The notes beneath the pieces were generated by a model. The model did no database searches, was not told the DNA's origin, and worked only from the letters and a program-made list of their open reading frames with translations. Shown in pieces: positions 1 to 5,907 of a stretch of DNA of 5,907 bases. Where the stretch lies: the NCBI GenBank assembly GCA_965369945.1, contig CBDUST010000282.1, positions 1 through 5,907 on the forward strand, written 5' to 3'. The DNA is from JADFNO01 sp965369945. GTDB lineage: Bacteria > Planctomycetota > Phycisphaerae > Phycisphaerales > SM1A02. Each line of letters starts with the position of its first letter. Position 1 is the first letter of the stretch. The position numbers and the translations under genes are program-made.

Positions 1-303
1 CCTCGCGGCCAGGTAATTGGGGTGATCCTCGGGCGTTCGGGCTGAGCCGAAGATAGCAATCTTGCGCGTCGCTTCGTAATGGTTGAAGACACGGTAGGCG
101 TAACGCATCTCTTTTAGCGCACGGTTGAGCAGCTTGAGCTGGCCGATGTCGTGTTGATCCGGGATGAGCTTGAGGCTCGTCTGTATCAGTTGAGCGATCA
201 TTTGACCGGCGAAAGAGGACGGATCGCCTCCCATCGATTCGATGAGCCCGCTAATCGTGCTCAGTGTCGATTCGTCTCTCACGGAGGCGCGAGTCATCGC
301 CAT
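1..303 (-). CDS. LOG family (TIGR00730-type) Rossmann-fold protein, N-terminal part, cut by window edge
   Basis: Only the first 101 codons are present; the gene continues past the left edge. Reading the minus strand from the ATG at 303, the product begins MAMTRASVRDESTLSTISG, then a helical segment containing IPDQHDIGQLKLLNRALKEM and YAYRVFNHYEATRKIAIFG, and reaches GSARTPEDHPNYLAAR at the edge. The stretch KIAIFGSARTPEDHP (about residues 80-94) is the first beta strand and nucleotide-binding loop typical of LOG / lysine-decarboxylase-like proteins. Known members hydrolyse nucleoside 5'-monophosphates (cytokinin-riboside monophosphate or AMP phosphoribohydrolases) in the cytoplasm; the substrate here is unknown. 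The helical N-terminal extension of about 80 residues matches the long form of the family. The catalytic PGGxGTxxE motif lies outside the window and cannot be checked. The frame is open further upstream, but the ATG at 303 is chosen because a strong Shine-Dalgarno site precedes it. The gene lies 73 nt downstream of the AsmA-like gene on the same strand with no terminator between, so co-transcription is likely. Confidence 0.85.
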   Translation of the reverse strand, partial: MAMTRASVRDESTLSTISGLIESMGGDPSSFAGQMIAQLIQTSLKLIPDQHDIGQLKLLNRALKEMRYAYRVFNHYEATRKIAIFGSARTPEDHPNYLAAR

Positions 304-307
304 GAAG

Positions 308-315
308 TCCTTCCT
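308..315 (-). promoter_or_regulatory. Ribosome binding site deciding the LOG-family start
   Basis: On the minus strand the sequence AGGAAGGA ends 4 nt before the ATG at 303. This is a strong match to the anti-Shine-Dalgarno sequence. It supports that ATG over the in-frame non-ATG codons further upstream, such as the CTG at 384 or the ATT at 381 that touches the stop of the preceding gene. Confidence 0.7.
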
Positions 316-376
316 GAGGCGTCGGTCATCCTCGTCAACAAGAGCGATCGGGTCGGTCGCCCCAGGTCCGCTGCGC

Positions 377-3300
377 TCAATCAGCGTGGGTGACCTTGCC
401 CAACTGCTCCGGCCATTTGCTCGTACCGGGCTTGGGCGCGACACTGATAGCCGGCAGCGGGACGATCTTAGCTTCCGGATCGCTCAGGGGGCCCGTCACA
501 GCAATGGCCACGAGGCGGTCACTGATTCCACCTACGATGTCTTGAACCAGGCCGAGGGTGCCACGGGTCCGAAACCGTAGGTCCAACTCGAGGCTGTTGA
601 AATCCATTTCGCCTTCGCCCAACAGTCGTAGCGTCGGACACTCCAGCGAGAGCCTACTGAAGACGACTCGGTCCCCGGTGATATAGAACGCAGCATCGGC
701 AAAGTCGAGGCTGCCGCTAATCGGCGGCATAAGCTCCAACAACTGCAACAACCGCAGCGCGACTGGCATGTTCGCGATCTGGGCGTGGATTATTCGTGCG
801 GCGCCGCGACCGCGCCGGCTCAGTGGCTCATCGCGACTCCCTGCGAGGTTCAACGATCCAAACAACTCGCCTCTCAGACCGCTGTTCTTTCGCGGTGAGC
901 CTTCCAGACCTGGCGCGGCCGAAGTAAATTCCTTCAGGTCGACGCCGGCAATCTCCAGCGACAGGGTGTAGTCGTTTGCCAGTGCAAGTCCGATCGTCGC
1001 TTCGCCAGTCACGATACCGCTGCACAGATCGGCCCTCAACTCATCGACGACAAGCCGTGTCCGGTCATCGTTGAACGTTATGCAGGCCTCGGCGTTGGAT
1101 ATTTCTCGCCCGAGTGCTTTGGCCCTTGTCACCGTCATGCGAATGTCCAGATTCGAGTTTGCGTCCGGAGCGGTGTCGATCAGGAAATGGACTGCGCCGT
1201 CTACCTCCGAGAAATCGACGCCGGCATGGAAGGAGGCTTGTTGCAGGTCCACCCGGCCGGCGAAGGTCGTCTGCCATCGGTTGCCATCACCCCTGATTTC
1301 CTTCATTGTCAGGTGACCGTCCTCCAAACGAACGCCCTGGGCAGCTTCAACAGCCAGAGCATCGATGGTCGAGCGGACTTGCGCTGGCAGAAACGCCCGA
1401 AGCTCAGGACCGTCAATTCCGCCGGCGTAGGACAACCTCAGATCAGCCTCGATCAAATCACGTACATCGAAGACCCCGTCGATCCTGAAGGAAACCGCTG
1501 AGTTGTGCCCCGCGACGTTGCTCAGGAGAACCTGGTCGGGAAGGAACGTGATTTGGGACTCCTCCTCCAGTTCGAGTGAGATGGGTACGTCGTTCACCCG
1601 GAAGGCGACAGTGTGTGGCTGAATCTTGCACAAGAACGTCGCTGGTCGATCATCGATGGGTGAGTGGTATGTAAATTGGGCGTCGAATGATCCGGAAGGT
1701 TGATAACCGGCATATTGCTTCGCTTCCGCCTGGGCCCCGATGAGCGCCATCACCTCGGTAATGAGTGGTGAAGAAAGCTCACCTTCCGTCCACATTCCGT
1801 CGACCTGCAGCTCCTGGCTTTCCGTGGTTAGACCGTAAGAACCGTTTAGGACGAGCAGCCCGTTATCCCCGTTGTGGCTACGGACCCGAAGCGCGAGATC
1901 CTCGAAGACGACCTCCGTGCCCTGTAGTGAGAGGCTTCCTCGTTCGCGAGCAAGCTGCACGGGCCGGTCGTCGATCTGGATTTCGAGCGTCTGCGGCCAG
2001 ATCACGAGTCGGACCGGTTCCGGCTTTCCTTTTGCAGCGCGGTAGTGCAATTCGGCATCGTACGTGCCGTGCGGTTGGTAGCGGTCCCACAGGGCGGCAG
2101 CCCTGCGCTCTCCCTCGCCCGGCGCCAAGTTCACGATGTATTTCTCAAAGGCAAGATCATCGAATCGAACCGTGACGTCCGCGTCGGAATCGTCGCCCAG
2201 ACCGATGAAGCCGCTGACCATAACCCGGCCGTCGCCGCGTCGACCGTTGACGTCAGCCAACTCAACGCGCGATGGTGTGACTCGAAACTCACCCTCGACG
2301 GAGTCCAGCGAGAATCCGCGCGGCCACAACAAGCCCAGATCGCGCATGATGCTCAGCAACTCGTCGGTCGGCGCCGCTGAGCCCTGGGACAGTTTCACCG
2401 CGAAATCGAAGACGATCTGCTGGTCAGCGTTGGTCGAAACGGTCCCGGTGTAATTCACCATGCCGGTGAGGCCGATCGCGCTGAGGATCGAGGCCGCTCG
2501 GTCCTCGGTCGCGCCGTCTGCTGCGTCCTTGGGCGTTCGAATCGGCCCAACAGCTGCGAAGAGGACATCGTTCAGGCTATCGCCGAGAATAGAAATTTGT
2601 AGGTCCGGCGCAGCACGCTCTGATCCGTTGTCACGAGGCAGCTTGATGTCCCCGGTTGCCGTACCCATACCCATGCCAGACGTGGAAATCTGAAGTCCGT
2701 CACCCAACGATATACGGTCATGCTCGACCCGGATGACGCCGCCGCGTACGTACGTTGGATATGGAAACCGATCGTACAATACACCGGCGGACTGCACGGT
2801 GACCGTTCCGGTAACGGACGTCTTTTGATTCTGTCCTAACAGCCGATCGATCGATAGGTCCAGATCGACCAATCCACCCAGCTCGAACGGTCCGGTCTCG
2901 ATGAACGATTCCAGGCGGTCGATTGTCCGTCGCAGTTTCCGGAGTTGGACCTGAGTTTCATCCGTTTGCTCACCTTGGGGTTGTTGTGCAAGCTCAGTCT
3001 TCGTATTGGCTAGTTCGTCACGGGCTCGTTCGATTGCGGCGTCGTCAACCAGGAGCCCGGCGCTTTGAAGCGCTTCGAACGATGGGCGATGCAACAGTGA
3101 GTCGAAAGTCGCTCGCTCGCCTGGGCGCAGTGCTTGGCGGAACCGATCATCCAGTGGGACATCGTGCGCGACGAGCGTCAGTGACACGGCGGCGTCGTTG
3201 CCCGGAGGGGTGATCGTTCCGGAGATGGTCACCACCGCATCGCCCGAGCCCTTTCCCGTCAAATCTATCGTTACGTGCTCGTTGTCGAACTCCACGTGCC

Positions 3301-4735
3301 CATTGACGCTATCAAGCAGATAGCTGAACTTGTCGTACGCGCCGGAAGCGTCATTGATGTAGGCCTGTCCCTTGGTCAGGATCGGGCTTGGTCGCACCTG
3401 CCCCGAATCGTCCACCACCGGCGGGGCCCGGCTGATCTGGATCTCCGTATCCAGTGATCCGCCCGATAGTTTGAACTTGTCCAGCAGCACGGCGAGCTGC
3501 TGCGGAAGCTCAACGTCCAGCACAGCATCGTCCGCCATGTTGGGCAGACGAACTCCATCATTCTGAATGGTCATTCTAAAGGGCGCAGATGCCAGCACCT
3601 CTTCCACCCACTGCTCCTTCTTCTCCCAATCAAGTGATGGAAGCTGCTCGATCGTTAGCGTCACGTCATACGGCACGCCAACAATCTGCGTCTGCTCCTC
3701 AGTACTACCGACCTCCCCTCGGACGCTGGTCAACTCGACTCGATCCCCATCAAGTCTGATTCTCCCCCCGCTGACTCGCATTCTCGGTTGAGCTGCACTT
3801 GGCTCGGTATGCCCTGGGCGGTACCGAACCCAAAAATCCTCGGGAACGATCGGGATCGTCAGTGCCATCTCTTCGAGGTGCAGCTCGACCGTGAAGCGGC
3901 CCTCGCTTGTGCGCTCGGTCGTTACAAAGTCGACCCGCCCCTCGAGGTCCATTCGCTCCCACCATATCCGCGCCATCTGTGGGCACATCTCAAGAGCCCG
4001 CTCGTCGAGCGCCAGGCCATCGATGCGGGCTCGATGCGCCAGCGTCTGGACATTCCATTGGCCGTTGATCAAGATGCCGCTCGCGCCCAGCGAGACACCG
4101 TTCTCGTCCAGTTCACCCAACTCGAAGCTGTATGTGCCTCCGCCATCGGCGCTGGGATACATGTGACCGGCCACGCGGCGCCGTCCCCTTACAATGTACG
4201 CGCCACGAATATGAAGACCCAGTTCGATCACGGCGCTGTTGATCCGAATGCTCGGCAGGATTTCCGATCCCTCCACGTCGTCCAGCGACCAGTCCGGCTG
4301 CAGCGCCTGGTAGTTGAATACGCCCGGCGCTAGCCCGTTCTCGCTCAGTCGCAGTATCACATCATCCAGAGTGACGTTCTTGATCAATACCTCGCCGTGC
4401 CACAGACGCCCTTCGTCAACGGTAACCTCGGCCCGTCCGATGTTCAGAATCTGCGCCGCCGCGCCGCTTGGAAATGGAGCTTGAAGCGTCAGCTCTTCAA
4501 ACGCAAGGACACCATTGCCCAGATAGCGTGCATGAGCGATCTGCACGTTACCGCCGAGCTTCGCTTCCAACCGCGGCGCGACTTGCTCGATAATGAATGA
4601 TGATCGTGTGAAATACCACCACGTGCCGGCAGCGAGACCCAGCACGAGCGCGGCGCCCACCAGGGCCACACGTAGTAACAGTCGCCGCATCCGGCGAGCA
4701 GTAGGGGAGGAGGAAACTGGAGCGATCTCTGGCAT
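377..4735 (-). CDS. Large AsmA-like (AsmA/YhdP/TamB-type) inner-membrane-anchored periplasmic protein
   Basis: The product is 1452 residues. A short basic N-terminus (RRMRR, 14-18) is followed by one hydrophobic segment (about 19-42, ending GTWWYF) that should act as an uncleaved signal anchor, leaving the rest in the periplasm. The start of the soluble part (about 45-135, with APRLEAKLGGNVQI and a following LTLQAP strand) resembles AsmA-type N-termini. The body is alternating short beta strands with recurring modules; two consecutive ones (886 on and 1011 on) are clearly homologous. Residues 561-614 form a charged, probably coiled-coil helical insertion. The C-terminus (about 1285-1425) looks like the AsmA-like C-terminal domain: an amphipathic segment NMPVALRLLQLLELMPP (1322-1338), a strand block ending LGEGEMDFNSLELDLRFRT, then VTGPLSDPEAKIVPLP. 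Known relatives in Gram-negative bacteria form beta-groove bridges that move phospholipids between membranes or affect outer-membrane assembly; that role here is inferred. M1 is the first usable start in the frame (an in-frame TAG lies upstream); M16 at 4690 is an alternative. Neither has an obvious Shine-Dalgarno site. Confidence 0.8.
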   Translation of the reverse strand: MPEIAPVSSSPTARRMRRLLLRVALVGAALVLGLAAGTWWYFTRSSFIIEQVAPRLEAKLGGNVQIAHARYLGNGVLAFEELTLQAPFPSGAAAQILNIGRAEVTVDEGRLWHGEVLIKNVTLDDVILRLSENGLAPGVFNYQALQPDWSLDDVEGSEILPSIRINSAVIELGLHIRGAYIVRGRRRVAGHMYPSADGGGTYSFELGELDENGVSLGASGILINGQWNVQTLAHRARIDGLALDERALEMCPQMARIWWERMDLEGRVDFVTTERTSEGRFTVELHLEEMALTIPIVPEDFWVRYRPGHTEPSAAQPRMRVSGGRIRLDGDRVELTSVRGEVGSTEEQTQIVGVPYDVTLTIEQLPSLDWEKKEQWVEEVLASAPFRMTIQNDGVRLPNMADDAVLDVELPQQLAVLLDKFKLSGGSLDTEIQISRAPPVVDDSGQVRPSPILTKGQAYINDASGAYDKFSYLLDSVNGHVEFDNEHVTIDLTGKGSGDAVVTISGTITPPGNDAAVSLTLVAHDVPLDDRFRQALRPGERATFDSLLHRPSFEALQSAGLLVDDAAIERARDELANTKTELAQQPQGEQTDETQVQLRKLRRTIDRLESFIETGPFELGGLVDLDLSIDRLLGQNQKTSVTGTVTVQSAGVLYDRFPYPTYVRGGVIRVEHDRISLGDGLQISTSGMGMGTATGDIKLPRDNGSERAAPDLQISILGDSLNDVLFAAVGPIRTPKDAADGATEDRAASILSAIGLTGMVNYTGTVSTNADQQIVFDFAVKLSQGSAAPTDELLSIMRDLGLLWPRGFSLDSVEGEFRVTPSRVELADVNGRRGDGRVMVSGFIGLGDDSDADVTVRFDDLAFEKYIVNLAPGEGERRAAALWDRYQPHGTYDAELHYRAAKGKPEPVRLVIWPQTLEIQIDDRPVQLARERGSLSLQGTEVVFEDLALRVRSHNGDNGLLVLNGSYGLTTESQELQVDGMWTEGELSSPLITEVMALIGAQAEAKQYAGYQPSGSFDAQFTYHSPIDDRPATFLCKIQPHTVAFRVNDVPISLELEEESQITFLPDQVLLSNVAGHNSAVSFRIDGVFDVRDLIEADLRLSYAGGIDGPELRAFLPAQVRSTIDALAVEAAQGVRLEDGHLTMKEIRGDGNRWQTTFAGRVDLQQASFHAGVDFSEVDGAVHFLIDTAPDANSNLDIRMTVTRAKALGREISNAEACITFNDDRTRLVVDELRADLCSGIVTGEATIGLALANDYTLSLEIAGVDLKEFTSAAPGLEGSPRKNSGLRGELFGSLNLAGSRDEPLSRRGRGAARIIHAQIANMPVALRLLQLLELMPPISGSLDFADAAFYITGDRVVFSRLSLECPTLRLLGEGEMDFNSLELDLRFRTRGTLGLVQDIVGGISDRLVAIAVTGPLSDPEAKIVPLPAISVAPKPGTSKWPEQLGKVTHAD
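1466..2080 (-). repeat. Tandem homologous beta modules inside the AsmA-like protein (residues 886-970 and 1011-1090)
   Basis: Module A opens with YQPHGTYDAELHY (886-898) and module B with YQPSGSFDAQFTY (1011-1023), sharing Y, Q, P, G, D, A and the final Y at an offset of 125. Further on, WPQTLEIQIDDRPVQL (913-928) aligns with QPHTVAFRVNDVPISL (1039-1054), sharing P, T, D, P and L at an offset of 126. Both continue into a strand pair of the type SLSLQGTEVVFEDLAL / QITFLPDQVLLSNVAG. This is visible at protein level only; the DNA has diverged. It indicates duplication of a unit of about 126 residues, as expected in repeating-beta-groove proteins. Confidence 0.65.
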
Positions 4736-4768
4736 GGGGGTCGATAGGGGGCAGGCGTGGAAGCCGCC

Positions 4769-4774
4769 ATTGTA
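4769..4774 (-). promoter_or_regulatory. Possible -10 element for the AsmA-like gene
   Basis: On the minus strand the hexamer TACAAT differs from TATAAT at one position. Transcription starting about 7 nt downstream would give a leader of roughly 25-30 nt before the ATG at 4735. The region 16-18 nt upstream (around GAATCT) does not resemble TTGACA, so this is a one-box match and remains tentative. Confidence 0.3.
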
Positions 4775-4882
4775 TTCCTATGATGCCGCTAAGATTCGTA
4801 GCTGCCGAAAACGAACCGACTGGCTGGCTGGGGCAGGTCTCCAGGCGGGTTAGAGCGGCTCAATCGCATTATCGCGACCAAC

Positions 4883-4887
4883 AGGAG
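4883..4887 (+). promoter_or_regulatory. Ribosome binding site of the SDR gene
   Basis: AGGAG, within AGGAGAGA, lies 11 nt before the ATG at 4899. The spacing is slightly long but usable. It supports this ATG, which also puts the first beta strand and glycine motif directly at the protein N-terminus as is normal for the family. Confidence 0.65.
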
Positions 4888-4898
4888 AGAACAATTCC

Positions 4899-5792
4899 AT
4901 GCATGTCGCTGTCACGGGCGTCTCGGGGTTTATCGGCTCGACGATCGCTCGGCATCTGTCTGAGGCCGGACATACCGTCATCGGCCTAATTCGAGCTACC
5001 AGCCGTACAGATCACATCAGGGCGGTTACAGATCGCCTGGTAACCGCAGATCAGGCCGATGATCGGGTCTGGCCTGAATTCCTGGACGGAGTCGATTGCG
5101 TGATCCACAACAGCGTGGATTGGAAGCCGATCGAGGCGCCGGTGGATCTCGCTCGTCACCTCGAATCCAACCTCGTTGGGTCGATACGGCTGCTGGAGGC
5201 GGCGGCCCCAAGGCCGTTCATCTTCATCAGTACCATCGCGGTGCACCACGATATTCGCCCGCGTTGGGAGGGCCGGGTGGATGAAGAACACCCGCTCCGC
5301 CCGGCCAGTCTTTACGGTGCGTACAAGGCCGCGGTCGAGGCGCACCTTTGGGATGCCCACTTTCGGCTGGGTCAGAACACCTGCGCCATTCGACCCTGCG
5401 GTGTATACGGCATCGACCCTCGGCTCGAACGATCCATCGGATATCCAATCGTTCAGCGGATCAAGCGCGGCAAACCGTTTGCGCACGCGGGCGGTGGAAA
5501 GTTCGTGCATGTCGATGATGTTGCCGCCGCCGTCCTTGCCACCCTCGGCAACGAGGGCGCAGCCGGTCGAGCCTTCAACCTTGCCGACTGCTATGCGCGG
5601 TGGGCCGATTTGGCGCAGATGACCGCCGAGCTGCTTGGCGTGGAAGTGGACATCGATTTGAACAGCCCACCGCAACCCAAGAATGTGTTTGCCAAGGACG
5701 CGGCTCATTCGTTGGGGGTGGCACTGGACCGTGGGCACGATGGCATACGCCGTCACCTGCGCGAGCTGATCGACCGAATGGCGGATGACTGA
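4899..5792 (+). CDS. Extended SDR: NAD(P)-dependent epimerase/dehydratase family protein
   Basis: The product is 297 residues, a typical length for this family. It starts directly with the Rossmann strand and the glycine motif TGVSGFIG (6-13; G7, G10, G13). The second strand ends GLIRATSR (29-36), with R32 and R36 where NAD-specific enzymes usually carry an acidic residue, which hints at NADP(H). Next come VDCVIHNSVDW (65-75), N91 in SNLVGSIRLLEAA, and the active-site strand FIFISTIAVH (107-116), in which T112 aligns with the catalytic Ser/Thr. The catalytic pair is Y139 and K143 in LYGAYKAAVE. RPCGVYG, then KFVHVDDVAAAVLATL and GRAFNLAD, are standard substrate-domain motifs of extended SDRs. 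Cytoplasmic; the reaction could be epimerisation, dehydration or reduction of a nucleotide sugar, or reduction of another carbonyl (dihydroflavonol-reductase-like or HpnA-like). The sequence does not settle the substrate. It is divergent from the AsmA-like gene and is followed by no recognisable terminator. Confidence 0.9.
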   Translation: MHVAVTGVSGFIGSTIARHLSEAGHTVIGLIRATSRTDHIRAVTDRLVTADQADDRVWPEFLDGVDCVIHNSVDWKPIEAPVDLARHLESNLVGSIRLLEAAAPRPFIFISTIAVHHDIRPRWEGRVDEEHPLRPASLYGAYKAAVEAHLWDAHFRLGQNTCAIRPCGVYGIDPRLERSIGYPIVQRIKRGKPFAHAGGGKFVHVDDVAAAVLATLGNEGAAGRAFNLADCYARWADLAQMTAELLGVEVDIDLNSPPQPKNVFAKDAAHSLGVALDRGHDGIRRHLRELIDRMADD

Positions 5793-5907
5793 AGCGACGA
5801 TCCAGGTTTGTCACCGGGTCGTTCGCGTCGTCCTCAGTCTGTATCTAGAGCGGTTTCAATGCTCTTGTAGCGTCAGGGCATGGCAGAAACGGGTCAAAGT
5901 AGATGCC
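5793..5907. other. Unassigned sequence downstream of the SDR gene
   Basis: No gene can be supported in these 115 nt. Two short dyads are visible: AGAGC at 5847-5851 with GCTCT at 5861-5865 (9-nt loop), and GGCAT at 5877-5881 with ATGCC at 5903-5907. Neither is followed by a T-run, so they are not clear intrinsic terminators. An ATG at 5880, a few nt after a weak AGGG, opens a frame (MAETGQSRC) that remains open for nine codons to the window edge; it could be the start of a further gene, but this cannot be judged here. Confidence 0.3.

Larger units (their letters stand above)
4736..4898. promoter_or_regulatory. Divergent intergenic control region between the AsmA-like and SDR genes
   Basis: These 163 nt separate two genes transcribed away from each other, so the region must hold promoters for both. 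On the plus strand a TATGAT hexamer at 4779-4784 could be a -10 element for the SDR gene, but no convincing -35 stands 16-18 nt upstream. A short dyad, TTCGT at 4795-4799 and ACGAA at 4811-4815 with an 11-nt spacer, could be an operator; it may equally be chance. A run of CTGG/GGCT repeats lies around 4819-4834. No open frame here looks like a gene. Confidence 0.5.

Noticed and set aside
304..376. Terminator or extra small gene between the AsmA-like and LOG genes
   Set aside because: No stable GC-rich hairpin with a T-run is visible, and the open minus-strand frame there is simply the upstream extension of the LOG frame without an ATG.
151..580. Plus-strand open frames near the left edge
   Set aside because: They are antisense to the LOG-family start and the end of the AsmA-like gene. 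The minus-strand reading gives a recognisable family sequence and these do not.
3788..4333. Plus-strand open frame of 181 codons opposite the AsmA-like gene
   Set aside because: It overlaps coding sequence for AsmA-like residues on the other strand, its product has no coherent motif, and no ribosome binding site supports it.
4489..4770. Minus-strand 93-codon frame beginning upstream of the AsmA-like start
   Set aside because: It overlaps the AsmA-like N-terminus in another frame; the AsmA-like frame encodes the expected membrane anchor and continues for 1452 residues.
4986..5756. Minus-strand open frame of 256 codons opposite the SDR gene
   Set aside because: It lies wholly antisense to a gene with clear, ordered SDR motifs and has no recognisable domain of its own. 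Long antisense frames are common opposite GC-rich genes.
5847..5865. Intrinsic terminator after the SDR gene
   Set aside because: The stem is only 5 bp and is followed by TGTAG, not a T-run.

Overview
The window is a GC-rich bacterial chromosomal segment with three protein genes and little else. A large minus-strand gene (377..4735) encodes a 1452-residue AsmA-like, inner-membrane-anchored periplasmic protein. Beyond it on the same strand, running off the left edge, is the 5' part of a LOG-family (TIGR00730-type) Rossmann-fold nucleotide hydrolase. A divergent plus-strand gene (4899..5792) encodes an extended short-chain dehydrogenase/reductase (NAD(P)-dependent sugar epimerase/dehydratase-like).

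Organism: the AsmA-like protein implies an envelope with an outer membrane. Its size, the long-form LOG protein and the patchy use of Shine-Dalgarno sites (clear before the LOG and SDR genes, none visible before the AsmA-like gene) fit Planctomycetota or a related PVC lineage, possibly a metagenome-derived genome. This is inference from the look of the proteins; there is no rRNA or other taxonomic marker here.

Layout: 1..303 (-) partial LOG gene; 304..376 a 73-nt gap holding a good ribosome binding site and no terminator; 377..4735 (-) AsmA-like gene; 4736..4898 a 163-nt divergent promoter region; 4899..5792 (+) SDR gene; 5793..5907 an unassigned tail with weak dyads.

How the genes work together: the AsmA-like and LOG genes are probably co-transcribed, but no shared pathway is evident. 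The SDR gene may share a control region with the AsmA-like gene. An epimerase/reductase acting on nucleotide sugars or envelope lipids would suit an envelope-biogenesis neighbourhood, but this is only suggestive. No mobile element, CRISPR array, tRNA or rRNA is visible. The main point of interest is the internal architecture of the AsmA-like protein: recurring beta modules of about 126 residues and a helical insertion.
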